Assembly: GCF_000499845.2 (NCBI RefSeq)
Contig: NC_023754.2
Coordinates: forward strand, 7,580,477 to 7,644,476
Source: Phaseolus vulgaris
Taxonomy: Eukaryota; Streptophyta; Magnoliopsida; Fabales; Fabaceae
DNA length: 64,000 bases
Reading direction: 5' to 3'
The notes beneath the pieces were generated by a model. That model was given only the letters and a program-made list of their open reading frames with translations. It searched no databases and was not told where the DNA came from. This document shows, in pieces, positions 44,085-56,456 of the stretch (position 1 is the first letter of the stretch; the number at the start of each line of letters is the position of its first letter). A program made the position numbers and the translations under genes.

Positions 44085-45490
44085 TAAGGGTGGTCATGGA
44101 TTGGATTTTGAAAAATCCAATCCAAATCCAGTCTAAATCCAAAAATTTGGAATGAATTTTAAATCCATATCCATATTTTTTATAAAACTAATTTGGATTT
44201 TTACATAATCCAAATCCAAATATTTGGATTGGATTTTAAATCCAAATCCATATTTTTCTATAAATCAATTTGGATTTTTATAAATCCAAATCCAATTCAA
44301 ATCAAATCCAAATCCATATTTTTATAAAAACAATTAATTGAATTTTAATTTTTTTTAAAAAAAACTTACATTATTAATATAAAATTATGCAAAAAAAATT
44401 AATATTATATAAATATCAAAAAAATATCATAAAATTATAATTTAATAATATAAAAAATTATAACTACTGTTCTACTAATCCTTCCTTCTCCTCAAAACAT
44501 GAATAAATGTTTGAATATAAAATTGTCAAACTTTAAAAACTTACAAATACAAAACTGCACTCATGGATTGGATTTTGTAAAATCTAATTCATATCCAATC
44601 CAAATCCAAATATTTGATTTTAAATCTAAATCCATATTTTTATAAAAAAAAATAAATTAAATTGGATTTTTAAATTAAATCTATATTTTCTAAAAAATTA
44701 CTATAATATTAATATAATAATATGTAAATAAATTAATATCATATAAATATTAAGAAAATATAATAAAATTATAATTTAATAATACTTAAAATTAACATTA
44801 CAGTTTCAGTGATACAGAAAAAGTAATTGTATACAATTACAAACTAGACATAAAATTAGTGATTTTTTTTTTATTTTATTGCTAAAGTAATGAGGGTAAA
44901 AATCAACCATTGAATTTATATTTTACGGTATAGAATATCCTTTAAATGTAAATATATTTTTTGATAAATTTTTTTGGTATATTACTGTTTGCATATGGTC
45001 CCTCTCAAGTGTATATACATGGAGACGACTGAAAATCTATGCAATACTTAAGTGAAGAAAATAAAATAAAAAAATTGTCTGTTAAAAAAAAAGTAAAAAA
45101 TCAAAACAATTTTTTTATAAAATTTAATATATGATTTTGTGACCTTTAAGTTTTTTTTATAGAAAGAACTTTAGTTTTAACAAAAGAAAATAACAATAAT
45201 AGAAATTAATTATTCTAAGAATTAAAAAAAAGATAATAAAGTATAAATGAAAAAGGAAGAAGAATGGAGAAGTATATGCACGTGAACGAGTTACTGAAGG
45301 TCATACGGATTGGAAATCTGAATTTTGTAGATTCTAAAATCCATTTAAATAAAATGGGATATTTGATCCAGAAAATTGATAAAATGTGGATCAATATAAA
45401 AATTAAATTTAAACAAATGGATATTAAATGAATTGGATGAATGTAAAAATAGAGCAGTTTTATTATAATTGGATTTTTTGCCCACCCTTA
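44085..45490. mobile_element. hAT-type non-autonomous element with 8-bp duplication
   Basis: CTTAATTC is duplicated perfectly at 44077-44084 and 45491-45498. The ends read TAAGGGTGGTCA and, inverted, TAAGGGTGGGCA, like many plant hAT ends. Inside are two dense arrays of AAATCCAAATCCA and its inverse (44100-44330, 44570-44700). No transposase code is seen. Confidence 0.9.
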
Positions 45491-46630
45491 CTTAATTCAG
45501 AATATTGTATATTTTTATGTATCCAAAATACAGATGAGTGAGAAAGATTAACTTCAATCCCAATTTTATTAACTAAATTCTTATAATCATTTTCTCTATT
45601 TTTATTTAATTTACAAGAAAAAATTCTTCAAACAATTTTAATATATCTTCAATCAAATTATTTTACATATTGCAATATTTAGTGAATTTTACGAAGTAAA
45701 ATCTTAAGAAAATTGTTCCTTGTGGGTTTGACATCCGTCTTTTAAGATAAAATATTACATCTGACTTGGTATACTTGTCAAAGAGTCAACATAGGTCTCG
45801 TCAGACAGTCCCAAAAGAGACAACATGTTGGACGAACACAAAGGCACAAAGAAAGCTCAACTACATAGTGCTTCATAATCTCATGAGACGATCACTGAAG
45901 CTTACACTTATGATCATCATGTCTTCTACACACTACTATATTAGGGAAGTGTCCATACTTAAATATTATATTTTTTAAATGTTTTATGACATTGCTGATA
46001 TGTTTTCCAATGTTAATTGGCATTCTTAAATCATAGAAAATATTTTCTTTTCAAATAAGATAAATGATTAAATGATTTTGGAAAGTTTTCATATTTGATA
46101 ATGTAACACAATGCATATTGAAAAACTCAAACACTATTTGCTTCAATAATTTTTTGATGAAAAACACTTTCCATACTAATTATAATTTTTTTTTTAATAC
46201 ATTTGTGCATTTACGATTAAGTTTACAAATGTATTGGAAGGTTTCCAAATGAATAGTGGTTTAACTGGAAAGTTTTAAAAAAATAGAGCACACACATTTT
46301 CCATGTTAAAGAGTTTTTTTAAATGTATTTTGTGGAAAGATATCTAGGTTAAAATGTGATTACACTTCAATATTCAAATTCTATGTTAAATTGAAAAGCA
46401 TTTGAAAATATTTTACAATGAAATAATCTGAGAAAAGAAAGTCTTGATTACAGCGATATTTATTATGTTAGTTATAATGTTCACTGATACTGGTATTATT
46501 CCCAGAAATAATCAAAGAATCATAAAGACCCATATAAGCTAGTAGCCAAAGTTTCCATATCAAGCGACTAACGATAAAATGATGAATTCGAATAGTGAGA
46601 TTCACGCAATGAAGATTCAAGTATCATCAA
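45491..46630. other. AT-rich DNA, end of the gypsy LTR-like remnant
   Basis: Positions 45491-45800 probably continue the LTR-like segment broken by the hAT element. The remainder is AT-rich and holds no gene I can support. Confidence 0.45.
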
Positions 46631-47692
46631 TGTTGAACTTGAAGCTTTGATGTCTCCAAATCAAGATTGCTTGAAGACAAGGTTGCTGCTTGTGGGCATG
46701 GATTCTGGGTAGATTATAATTTTTCAATTCACTCTTAACTTAATCCAAAACTGAATCAATCATGTTTGTTCAAAAGAAAAGTGTTTTTCAAAGTAAGTGA
46801 AAAACAACCTGTTGATTTGTTATTTCAATCGGTTGTTTTACACGGGTGGTTTTGGGATTTGAAAAAGCTTAAATTGGTTGACCTCACAGTCAAGGCCAAT
46901 TCAATCGGTTGAATCGTGCTTTCAATCGATTTTTTTTAAAATCTTAACAGAATTGGTTAAGTCTGTTAAATCTGTTTTTCATGATTCAAATCTGTTTTGA
47001 CCCCTGATTAAAAGTAAAAGGCGGCTATTTTTTTAGGCTATATAACTAGTGTTTACATATCTAAAATGAGAGAGAGATCAGATTACATAAAGATATTACA
47101 ATTTTTCCAAGATTGCAAGATTACTTTAGGCTTTGCTTTGGTTAAGAGTGGAATAGGATCTATTGTATTCGTTTTGTATCAGGCGTGATCTTTCCTATTC
47201 TTGTATTTCATTTCATAATTGTCAAACTTGAAAGGTACTGGTGTCTACAATCAGAGGATGTTCTGACTTGTAGTGTTTGTGTTTCAAAGAGGGTGAGTAT
47301 TCTTGAAGGGTTCAAGATCACCTCTTTGGTGTTTGTGTTGTGTAATCTGTGGTTGATTACTTAGTGGAATGCTCAGGAGTTTCTGGGGACTGAATGTAGC
47401 TCAGGTTAAGAGTGAACCAGTATAAACTTTGTGTGTGAATATCTCTATCCCTCACTGCTTTAAAAATGTTTGATCTTTTTTTTTGTAAACTGTTCACAAA
47501 AACAATCGGTTGATTCACATAAACAACCGATTGATTTCCTGGAATCAATTTAAAACAGTTTTGTTTCCTAGCTGATCTGATTGCTTCTTTTGTGATTTTG
47601 AATTAATCTTCATTCTTGTCCAGTATTTTCGAAAATCTTTTATTAAACAATTCACCCTCTTCCCCTCTTGTTTAAGGCCTTTAACTCTAACA
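46631..47692 (+). mobile_element. Sirevirus-like copia solo LTR
   Basis: This 1062-bp LTR starts TGTTGAACTTGAAGC and ends CTCTAACA. Flanks ATCAA and ATAAA form a 5-bp duplication with one mismatch. It shares its layout with the element C and D LTRs: CAATCGGTTG-type motifs (46800-46925), a TATA-like TATATAA near 47040, GTGAACCAGTATAAA at about 47411, and AACAATTCACCCTC near the end. No internal domain follows. Confidence 0.75.
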
Positions 47693-48420
47693 ATAAAGCC
47701 ACTGGAATGAAGATTTACAAAGAGAAAAAGTATCAAAGCACAAACAAGTGATACAACACATTAAAAAGTTCATATATGAAAATTCCATATTTAGCGTCTT
47801 ATATGAAGAAGATGATGAATAGTACTAAAAAGGAATGTTTAAAGTCCAGAATCACCAAAGCCTAGACATTCATATCCATTCAGATAAAGATATAATTTGA
47901 AGAGTAAATATATGCCTAAGGACGTGAAGATTACATCAAAGCTATCATTTTCATTTTGAGCGTCTACTAAAATAAAGCATAAGCAACGTGGTAGATCTCA
48001 TCAGTTGAATGAGTTAAGATTATTGAAGCTTCAACATTCGACTTTATACAGATAAATAAACTATCTGAAGACTAAGTAATTTTTAAAGATATGAAGAATG
48101 CATCAAAGCTAAAGTTTCAATTTTGAGCCCCTAATGTATTGTAGAATGAATAAGATATTGATGTAAAGAGGATTAAAGCTACAATATTCAAATATAAGGA
48201 ATATAAAGAAAGAATTTGAAATGACTCACACATCAAAGATGTGCAAAGATCAATCGGAGATTTTTTTTTATATTGAGCGTTTAATGACTATAATGAATAA
48301 GACAAAGCTTCAATGATCATACTCTAAAGGCTATATAAAGACCTTAAAGATAAAAAGCACAACAACGAGTTTACATAGAATAAAAAGAACACCAATTTCA
48401 AAGTAATATTCAATTGTGTG
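47693..48420. repeat. Degenerate tandem repeats of about 160 bp
   Basis: The word TTTTGAGCG(T/C) followed by an AATAAGnAT stretch recurs near 47795, 47957, 48125 and 48274. Each unit also has CATCAAAGCTA or a variant. Copies differ strongly. No ORF is present. Confidence 0.5.
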
Positions 48421-48429
48421 ATTAGAATA

Positions 48430-48960
48430 GTGTTATGTAGTTACATATACTATTGTAGAGCAAATTCCGAGATTGGGTTATGTGCTTAACCTTTGTAAAA
48501 GTTCTTAACACTGAGAAGTATATCCTTAGAGCTTTCATTTTTTTCTTAGTAGAGAGATTTCTTATATTGTTAAGAGGTTTGGATCTCAGGGGGAGATTAG
48601 GAATAGTTGCCTGGAGAGGTAGAGAATACTTGGTGTACTTGAAGATGTGTAAGAATACATGGTGTACCTAGAGAGGTAGAGAGCATTTGGTGACCTGAAG
48701 AGGTGGATAATACTTAGTGAAAGGCTCTTGAGCGTGTTGTTTAAGGTGACTACACAAAACCCTTGTTGTTGGGTAAACCAGTATAAAATATTGTGTTTAT
48801 TTCTCTCTTTCTCTAACCTTTATTTGTTAGACTTTGTGCTTGATTTGTTCTTTTTAACTTTGTGAATTAAGTTCAAGCTCTATTCAACCCACCTTTTTGA
48901 GCCAATTGTACCTTCAGTATAAGCTCCATTTAACCTCCCATATTTTTGGAGTCAGTTGCA
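48430..48960 (+). repeat. LTR-like remnant
   Basis: GGTAAACCAGTATAAAATAT at about 48773-48792 and the T-rich stretch after it resemble copia LTR ends. Short repeats built on GGAGAGGTAGAGAATACTTG lie at 48613-48720. Ends are not defined. Confidence 0.4.
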
Positions 48961-50482
48961 CATAAACGTATAATGCCTTTAATTGAACATGTGTAAAGTG
49001 TAGAGTCGTGCAAAATGTATAGTCTTTTCCAGTATTGCATTATTGGCTCTAGGGAGTTGATGAAACAAATCAACTTTTGGCTCTTCTTCCAAGAGATCAT
49101 TGATTGGATGTGTGCTTGACTGAACCTTCTTGGTCAAACGCATGAGAGGAACATTCTCTACGATATACAATGAGCATACAAAAATATTTGTGAAGTATGA
49201 TGTTAGTTTATACTATGCACATATTATATGAAAATCATTAATGCTTATCAAATGTGCAATAAGACTACGTAATGTTGTATCATCTGATAGGTGAAACACC
49301 CGCTTCATTTACATGATTTGTTTATTAAAAAAATCTTACAAATGATACATGACCATATTTTATGCTTTGTATTTTAAGAACTTAATCAAAATCATCAGTG
49401 TTGAACTTTTTCCTAACACCACCTTTTGTGATGAAAAAGCGAAAGAAGTAGTATAAAAAATTTATTCTTTTTCTTAGATTATTTTTCTATTATGTACATG
49501 CATAAGACTCATGAGTAGCCTTTTGTTTATATTCTTTATAATTCATGAGTGTCTCATTCATCTTTGATTAATTTCTTTTATGCTCTAATATCTTTCTTTT
49601 TACACCTTAATATATGTTCGCTCTTTATATATTATAGTGCAACTATCATCTTATGAAACACTTTGTTAAAACAACTATGTTAAAACAACTATGTTAAAAA
49701 TCATGTTTTTTTAATAATATGCCTTAATATGTTATGTTAGATATGATTTATTATAACAAAACCTTTTATTATCTTCCTCCAAAATTCTCAAAAATCTTCA
49801 TGCTTTACTTTGGTTGTCTTATGCTCAAAAGATGTTGAGAAAACTTCATTTAAAAAAAAATTAAAATCAAAATGAAAAGACAAAGGATGATAACATGTTT
49901 CATTATAAAAATGAGAAATTGTTAGATTTAGATAGTCTACTCTCAACAATCCAGTTGATAGTTTAATCTAAACGGTTCCTTAACAAAGACTTTTAGACAT
50001 CCCTATTGTTTTTATCACAAACAAATAATATTAAGTTTTGATGAATTAATGTTTTCATCAAGTTTATGATAAGAATAATAGATTATCTATCAAGAATCTT
50101 TTCATCGTACCTCTTACAAGATTGTTTATGACCACATAATACAAGCAAAAACGAGATTACTAAATAACTAGCACATAAAAAAGCAATGATAAGATAAAGA
50201 TGCTAGTCAAATGCAACCATTAGACTATCTTGTGCAAATAGAATTGACCACACACACACTCACATATATATTATAGAGAATGATGTTTATAACAGAAAGC
50301 AGAAACAAAAGACCGATTTTCATACGTAAAGGTATCGATGCAACATACCTACCAACTCAAATAAAGCACTACCATACGACTAAAGATCAACACGTCAACT
50401 ATCAATGGTATTCTTTGAAATGCCTATATATATGTAGTTGCATTATTCCATGAAAACAATGTTCTAAATCAAATATTATATG
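48961..50482. other. AT-rich intergenic DNA, no gene seen
   Basis: Short frames such as 48979-49170 (minus) show no recognisable feature. The left copy of a 47-bp direct repeat lies at its end (50430-50476). Confidence 0.55.
50430..50476 (+). repeat. 47-bp direct repeat, left of element E
   Basis: ATATGTAGTTGCATTATTCC to ATCAAATAT matches 53163-53209 with about four mismatches and no gaps. It ends six bases before the element. Confidence 0.85.
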
Positions 50483-50752
50483 TGTTGGGTATGAAGCCAG
50501 AACCAATTGGGTTGGGCTGACTAGACACCATGTTTAGTGAGTGGGCTTAATCATTGTGTCCCCTTTATAATTTCTATTTAAAGAGGTCATTGTACTTGTA
50601 ATTGGTGTGCAACAGGACATAAATAAAACCTAATAGTTGCTCGTGTGGATGTAGGTTGCAGTTGGCGACCGAACCACGTTAAATTCTGTGTTGTTTATTT
50701 TTTGTAGTTGATTCGTGATTATGTGTGTTGCTTCCGCGTGCATTTTTTCCCA
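50483..50752 (+). repeat. 5' LTR of element E
   Basis: 270 bp, pairs with 52890-53159. It contains TATTTAAAGAG and ACAGGACATAAATAAAACC. Confidence 0.92.
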
Positions 50753-50757
50753 TCAAG

Positions 50758-50769
50758 TGGCATCAGAGC
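50758..50769 (+). promoter_or_regulatory. Primer-binding site of element E
   Basis: TGGCATCAGAGC, one base different from the usual Met-tRNA primer site TGGTATCAGAGC, lies five bases after the 5' LTR. Confidence 0.8.
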
Positions 50770-50844
50770 TTGGTTCGTTTACACACTAGAGATTCGATCA
50801 GCAGAAATTAATCGACGAGACGTGAAAATTGCGACTGCAACGAT

Positions 50845-50940
50845 GTCCCAAAGCTAGGGTTTCGCAAGGGCGGCAACAGCTTCCCAAAGTTAGGGTTTCG
50901 CGGGGGCAGAAGCGGCACCCCAAAGCTAGGGTTGCGTGTG
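50845..50940 (+). repeat. Short tandem repeat in the element E leader
   Basis: CCCAAAGCTAGGGTTTCGC recurs three times with changes at about 50846, 50882 and 50920, each followed by a GGGCGGCA-like stretch. Confidence 0.6.
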
Positions 50941-51207
50941 CGTTCTCCAGGTGTGCTGGTTTGAGACGACACAGAGTGTAGTGCGACAACGATGACTAGC
51001 GACGGTGGTGGTGTGGAGCGCGAACAGCGAAGATGCTCGTCCTGGCAGTTGCGGTCCAGTGCGGCGGAGCGCCATTGCAGTGAGGACTGCGATCAGGTCT
51101 GTTGGTGAGTGATTTTGGGTGGTGCAATTTTTGTGTTCTTGATTTAAAAGAAAAAGTTGCCAAGATCAAAAATTAGTTGTACCGAGTATCTCGACTAGTC
51201 GTTTGAG

Positions 51208-52247
51208 ATGGCAGAAGACTGGAAGTTCCGAATTGAAAAATTCGATGGTACAAATTTCAGTTGGTGGAAAATGCAAATTGAGGATTTGTTAGTTCAGAAA
51301 GATTTGGACGTGATTTTGGGTGACAAGCTAGAAAAGATGTCTGATGTAGAGTGGGCAGGTTTGGATCGGAAGGCTATGTCCGTTATTCAATTCTCTTTGA
51401 CCAAGAATGTTGCGTTCAACATTCTGAAGGAGAAGACGACGAAAGGTATCATGGAAGCATTGTCTAACATGTACGAGAAGTCATCTGCTGCAAACAAGGT
51501 GTTTCTGATTAGAGAATTGGTAAACACAAGGATGAAGGAAGACAATTTAGTTGCTGAGCACATCAATAAAACAAATTCGATCTTAGCCAGACTTACGTCA
51601 GTGGGCATTAAGTTCAATGATGAAGTTCAAGCTTTACTATTGTTATTGTCTTTGCCTGACAGTTGGTCTGAACGGTTACATCAGTTACCAGTTCAGCGGG
51701 ATCCGATGGATTCACTTTTGAGAAGATTCGTGATCTCATTCTTGGCGAGGATGTCCGAAGAAGGAGTTCTGGGGAATTATCTAGTGAATCGCTATATGTC
51801 ATCAGAGGTAAGAAAAATATCAGTGATAGTGAGAGCAAGAACAGAAGAAAAATTCAGTCAAAGACTCGGGATTGCTCAAGTGTAACATGTTGGAACTGCA
51901 AGGAGGTGGGGCATTTCAGTAATCAATGCCCAAATGATAATGAAGTCAACATTGCAGAAGACTTCGCGGACGATGACCTCTTAGTCTGTTGCGCGGATAA
52001 CAATGTGGATTCCTTGGTCATGGATTCTAGTGCTTCATTTCATGCCACCCACAACAGTGAAACATTGCAAAATCTAGTTATTGGAGACTTTGGAAAGGTA
52101 AGACTAGCAGACAACAGAACTCTTGATGTTACAGGCATGGGTGACATAATGTTTAAGACGCCAATCGGTTTCTGGACTTTGAAGGATGTCAGAGTTGTTC
52201 CAAGCTTAATGAAAAGTATGATTTTTGTTATGCAGTTGGACGAATAG
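51208..52247 (+). pseudogene. gag and protease start of element E
   Basis: The start MAEDWKFRIEKFDGTNFS is the standard opening of Tnt1-type gag, followed by the UBN2 domain to about 51690. A frameshift near 51700 leads to the CCHC knuckle CWNCKEVGHFSNQC (51888-51929). The protease active site reads VMDSSASFHATHN (about 52018-52055); the normally invariant Gly of DTG/DSG is Ser. The pre-integrase segment (GNLVMARRRKRGSLYMVE) appears at about 52291-52345 after a stop. Later pol domains are absent. Confidence 0.9.
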
Positions 52248-52249
52248 GG

Positions 52250-52889
52250 ACATGATGTGGAGTTCGAAAATCAGCAGTGAAAGATCGTCAAGGGAAATCT
52301 TGTCATGGCCCGCAGAAGAAAGAGAGGTTCGCTGTATATGGTCGAATTACCGTCTGAGGGAGTGACCATCCCAGTTCGGAAGATAAACAAAGTTCGGTTC
52401 ACAGAATCTCGTGGGCAGAAAAGGGTTGTCTTTACAAGAGAGAAACCCAGAGCCACATGTTAGATTCAGGATGAACGAGCATGGGAAGGTTCAAGTAGAC
52501 CAGTCAGAGGTACTTATGACAGTGGGAGCACGGGTCGTGTTTCAGTTGAGGTCCTTAGACGACAGTGGGTTAGGAGAACTAGTATTCCAACTGTTGAAAC
52601 TTCTCCAGAAAATTTCTTGTTGAATATGAAGAGTGTTTGTTCTCAGGTTGTTCCAGGATCTGGCAGTTCTTGCAAGTGGGAGCCGGTAGAAATAAAGAAC
52701 GGGTCAGTGGCATTTTCAGTCATGATTGATGTGTTGAAACTTAGGGGAGTTTTAACGAAGTCTTCAAAATGATTAAGAAGGCTGGTGGCAACTAGAGGTG
52801 GAACATTGAGTTCCATTGAAGGATTACAGAAGTACATGTACACAGTTGAAGCGCAGGTGAACATTGTTTTGTGGCTTTAAGTTGGAGAT
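52250..52889 (+). other. Residual interior of element E
   Basis: After the pre-integrase scrap come short open stretches without integrase or RT motifs, ending at the purine stretch before the 3' LTR. This is the site of the large internal deletion. Confidence 0.6.
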
Positions 52890-53159
52890 TGTTGGGTATG
52901 AAGCCAGGACCAATTGAGTTGGGCTGACTAGACGCCATGTTTAGTGAGTGGTCTTAATCATTGTGTCCCCTTTATAATTTATATTTAAAGAGATCATTGT
53001 ACTTGTAATTGGTGTGTAACAGGACAAAAATAAAACCTAATAGTTGTCCGTGTGGATGTAGGTTGCAATTGGCGACCGAACCACGTTAAATCCTGTGTTG
53101 TTTATTTTCTGCAGTTGATTCGTAATTATGTGTGTTGCTTTCGTGTGCGATTTTTCCCA
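52890..53159 (+). repeat. 3' LTR of element E
   Basis: 270 bp with no length change against the 5' copy; the differences are substitutions. Confidence 0.92.
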
Positions 53160-53162
53160 TAA

Positions 53163-53209
53163 ATATGTAGTTGCATTGATCCAAGTAAACAATGTTCTAA
53201 ATCAAATAT
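53163..53209 (+). repeat. 47-bp direct repeat, right of element E
   Basis: The partner of 50430-50476 starts three bases after the 3' LTR. Confidence 0.85.
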
Positions 53210-55116
53210 GCATAAAATTTTCATGCAAGCATATTACATGAATATTCTCTGTGTTTCTATATAATTACACTAGACAGTCTAATTAATTACAATTCTTGAG
53301 TAAGACTTATTTGTAAATTCTTTACATAGTAAAGTTATCTTAGTTAATGAGAACCTAGATTTTATACCCTCTTTCAAGAGCAAAAAGTCTTGTATATCAA
53401 ACACATATCTTTGTTTATAAGTTACGAGTGATAATTTTAAAATATTTTGGTAATGCCACAGGTGACTTGATATTTAGAAAAAAAAAAGGAAGAGATAAAG
53501 GGGATAATCAAGACTCAATTTGTGCATTCATATAAGAAAAAAATGAAAGTTGTTGCAGTATTTTATTATATTGAAACTTTCAAAAAAAAATTAAGGAAAC
53601 TAAACGTAGCTCGCATATATTAAACTAATATAAAATAAATAGTCATTACACTTTTTATTACAACTACTCAACTTCTTTATCAATTCATAGGTTTCATGAA
53701 AGTGTTTAGAAAAAAATTCAACTAGTAAATGTTGGTCATTAGATTGTCAAACCATATCATTTTTCAACTGGTTTTCGAATTTTTTTCAAAAGTTCTATTC
53801 AAATCTCTCTTATGAGATAACATTTTATTTTGATTTCACCTTTAACCTATACAAATGGGTCAGATTAGGATGAGCCATATAATTTTCATAATTAATTAGA
53901 AGTCGTAATTCTCCCTGCACACCCAACATTTATTTTAAAAAAAAATTAAATTACCCTCTAATTCGACATCTCTAATATTTATAGTAAGAAAATTATTGAA
54001 ATAAATAATTATTTTTTTTAGGTGACAAATGAATTTTAATATAAACTAAAATGTTAAATATTTTATATTGATTCAGTATTATAATACTGTTTACGCTGAA
54101 AATTCATTCGTAAAATATTAATAAATAACTCATTTCATTAATTTCTTTATTTGATATGATTAAAACTTAAGACAAAATCTTCGTCGTTATAAAAAATGCA
54201 ACATGAATTTACTATTTGTAAATCTACAAAAATCAGGATGTTCACGTTATTGCTTAAGATATGACACTGATAAAAGTTAAGTTTATTTTATTTTACTACT
54301 ATCTGGATATTTTTTATCATATTGTTTATTTGACTATCATATTGTTTGTAATATTTATTTTACTGTCATAAAAATATACTTAAGCATGGTGATAGTCTAG
54401 ATGTTAAATTTAATTTTTTTAATTTTTAATTTTTTTATATGACACATTTATATATTGTTTTAAGAATTATATTCTAAAATATTTAAATTATTATATTAAT
54501 AAAAATATTATGGTTACCTAAAAATATTATATTTTAATTTTATTTTGAACTTAATTACAATATAACAAGATAGAGTATAATATTACCGGTAAGTGCACAA
54601 TATAAAAAATGTATAACACTTGAAAGTAAAAAAAAGTAAATGTTATAAAAATAACTGATTTATAAATAGAAGACGGTAAAATTTTAAACATAATTTCAAA
54701 ACTAAAACTAAAAAGACTCTTAAATATATTTTTGTCAGTAAAATAATATTAAAATTTGTATAAAAAATCGTACAAACATAAATTCTATCATTTTGCGCAT
54801 ACAATGAATTTACTGATAATATTTAAAACCCAAAAAATAGTTTAGTCTATTTTGTGGGTCTATATTGAAACTTTTTTTTGTCTATTTTCTGTGTAAATTG
54901 ATTATGATTGCATTATGGAGGACCACTATATCATGTGGTTGTGTATAGTGTTGGTTTTGTTGCCTTACTTTTCCACTCTATGTGGCCAATTTTCGTGCAC
55001 AAATTAGGATTTCTTTATCATCTTTTGTTCCTCTTCCATTCATTTTTTCTTAAGTACAATGGAAGTGTGATTATTTCTGCCTCAGTTTTTCTAACATTTT
55101 CAATTTATTCTTGCAC
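53210..55116. other. AT-rich intergenic DNA, no gene seen
   Basis: No domain, RNA gene or clear repeat is visible. The frame at 54908-55123 is hydrophobic by chance (T-rich) and has no start context worth noting. Confidence 0.6.
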
Positions 55117-55604
55117 TGTATAGGTCGAATGGCCGAAAGAATAAAAGGCTGAAAGTTTGGCCGAAAAATAGGAATGCCAATAGTAAGATTAAGAATCAAA
55201 TAAAAATGAATAAATAATAAAATAATAAAATACTGTAGCAAAATCCATTACATTGGCCTAAATACGGGTAATATGTTTAATAAATATTAGGTACAAAGAG
55301 AAAAAGTCCAATTGAGTCTTAAGCTCAATAAAGGAGTACTATAAATAGGTGATCAACCCAAGAGGTAAGTAGAGTGAATTTTATCTGATAATTAACTATA
55401 ACCAATTCTGACTTTATCATTGGAGCCCCTTGCATGTACACACACCTACCCGAGAGCTGACATTAAACCAAAAGCCGAGAGTTCGAGTTGATCAAGCCCA
55501 ACAAGTGAGCGTCCACCAATTATACCCAAGTCCAAGCCCAGGATGAAATCAAAGGAATAATAAGCTGAGAGCCCAAACCGAGATAGAAAACCAAGAAATC
55601 AACA
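55117..55604 (+). repeat. Tat-like LTR, approximate ends
   Basis: The segment starts TGTATAGGTCGAATGG and ends near AAATCAACA. It has a TATA-like CTATAAATAGG at about 55340 and TCTGACTTTATCATTGGAGC at about 55407, in the place of the GACTTGAGCGTCGGAG phrase of Tat LTRs. Confidence 0.5.
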
Positions 55605-55689
55605 GGTTCATAAGGAAGTAACTTGTTTTTAGGCTCTAGAAGAACAATTCTAAAATTATTTTCTCATTTTATAACGAATTATTAGTTAT

Positions 55690-56000
55690 TTTTACTACTA
55701 GAAAATTGTTGAATAGTGACCAAAATTTGTAACTGAAAGATATGATCATTATCAATGACGAAATCAGTGACAAAAAATATCACCGTTATTAGTAACCAAA
55801 TCAGTTATGAAAAGTTGTTTTTATGATTTAATGATCGAAATAGTAACTACATTTTTAGTCAAAAAAATCGGTCACTAATCACAAAACCAGTTAGAGAATA
55901 TTGGTCACTAAATAGATCAAAAAAATTCGTAACACAAAAATCCGTCACAAAATCGGTCACCAAGTTAATCACAAAATCGATGACTATACCCTAACAATTT
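55690..56000. mobile_element. One end of a CACTA-like element
   Basis: ACTACTAGAAAATTG is followed by many copies of GGTCACTAA, GTGACnAAATC and inverse forms, a pattern like CACTA subterminal repeats. No matching second end is found; Tat LTR sequence begins at 56098. Confidence 0.45.
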
Positions 56001-56097
56001 AATAAAAAAAATACTAATAATATTAATAACAATAATAATAATAACTATATTAAAAGTTATAATGATAATGTTAATATTATCAATATTTGTTCTTGTC

Positions 56098-56456
56098 GGT
56101 TGACTTGCTTGCCGGTTGACTCTGATCACAAGCTTTAGCTCTGTTTGGTTTTTCACGAGTTTGTCTTATCTCTTGCTGCGTTGCAATGTACCTTCGTTGA
56201 AATAGAAGGGGCCCTACCTGTTGATTGCATTTTGAAGATCAAGTAAGTACAAGGCTTATAAGAGTTTAAGAAGTAGTAAGTTTCAGTCTTAGAAAGAGCG
56301 TACCTTAACCTGGGGTCTCAAGCCCCTTTTATAGCTTACTTCTTGTAACAATTTTCCATCACGAGAATCTAATCTCAACTGAAAGTATACTCAGGAGAAA
56401 CCCATTCTGTTTAGGGGCGCCTTCTCTAAAGGTGCTACAAGAGAACGAAATCTTAT
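56098..56456 (-). repeat. Inverted Tat LTR fragment
   Basis: On the minus strand it ends GTCAACCGACAAGAACA, like the LTR that ends at 30328 (GTCAACCAACAAGAACA), and contains TATAAAAGGGGCTTGAGACC. Its other end is cut at 56457 by the copia LTR of element D. Confidence 0.75.

Larger units (their letters stand above)
50483..53159 (+). mobile_element. Element E: internally deleted Tnt1/Tork-like copia element
   Basis: This 2677-bp element has two 270-bp LTRs (50483-50752, 52890-53159) that begin TGTTGGGTATGAAGCC and end TTTTTCCCA. A primer-binding site TGGCATCAGAGC is at 50758-50769 and a short purine stretch GTTGGAGAT precedes the right LTR. It keeps gag, the protease start and a scrap of pre-integrase; integrase core, RT and RNase H are gone. 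LTRs differ at about 18 positions (about 7 percent). No clean 5-bp duplication is seen, but a 47-bp direct repeat flanks it. Confidence 0.9.

Noticed and set aside
54908..55123. Hydrophobic 71-residue frame, possible membrane protein
   Set aside because: T-rich DNA yields Phe/Leu-rich frames by chance; no start context, no homolog recognised, no neighbours.
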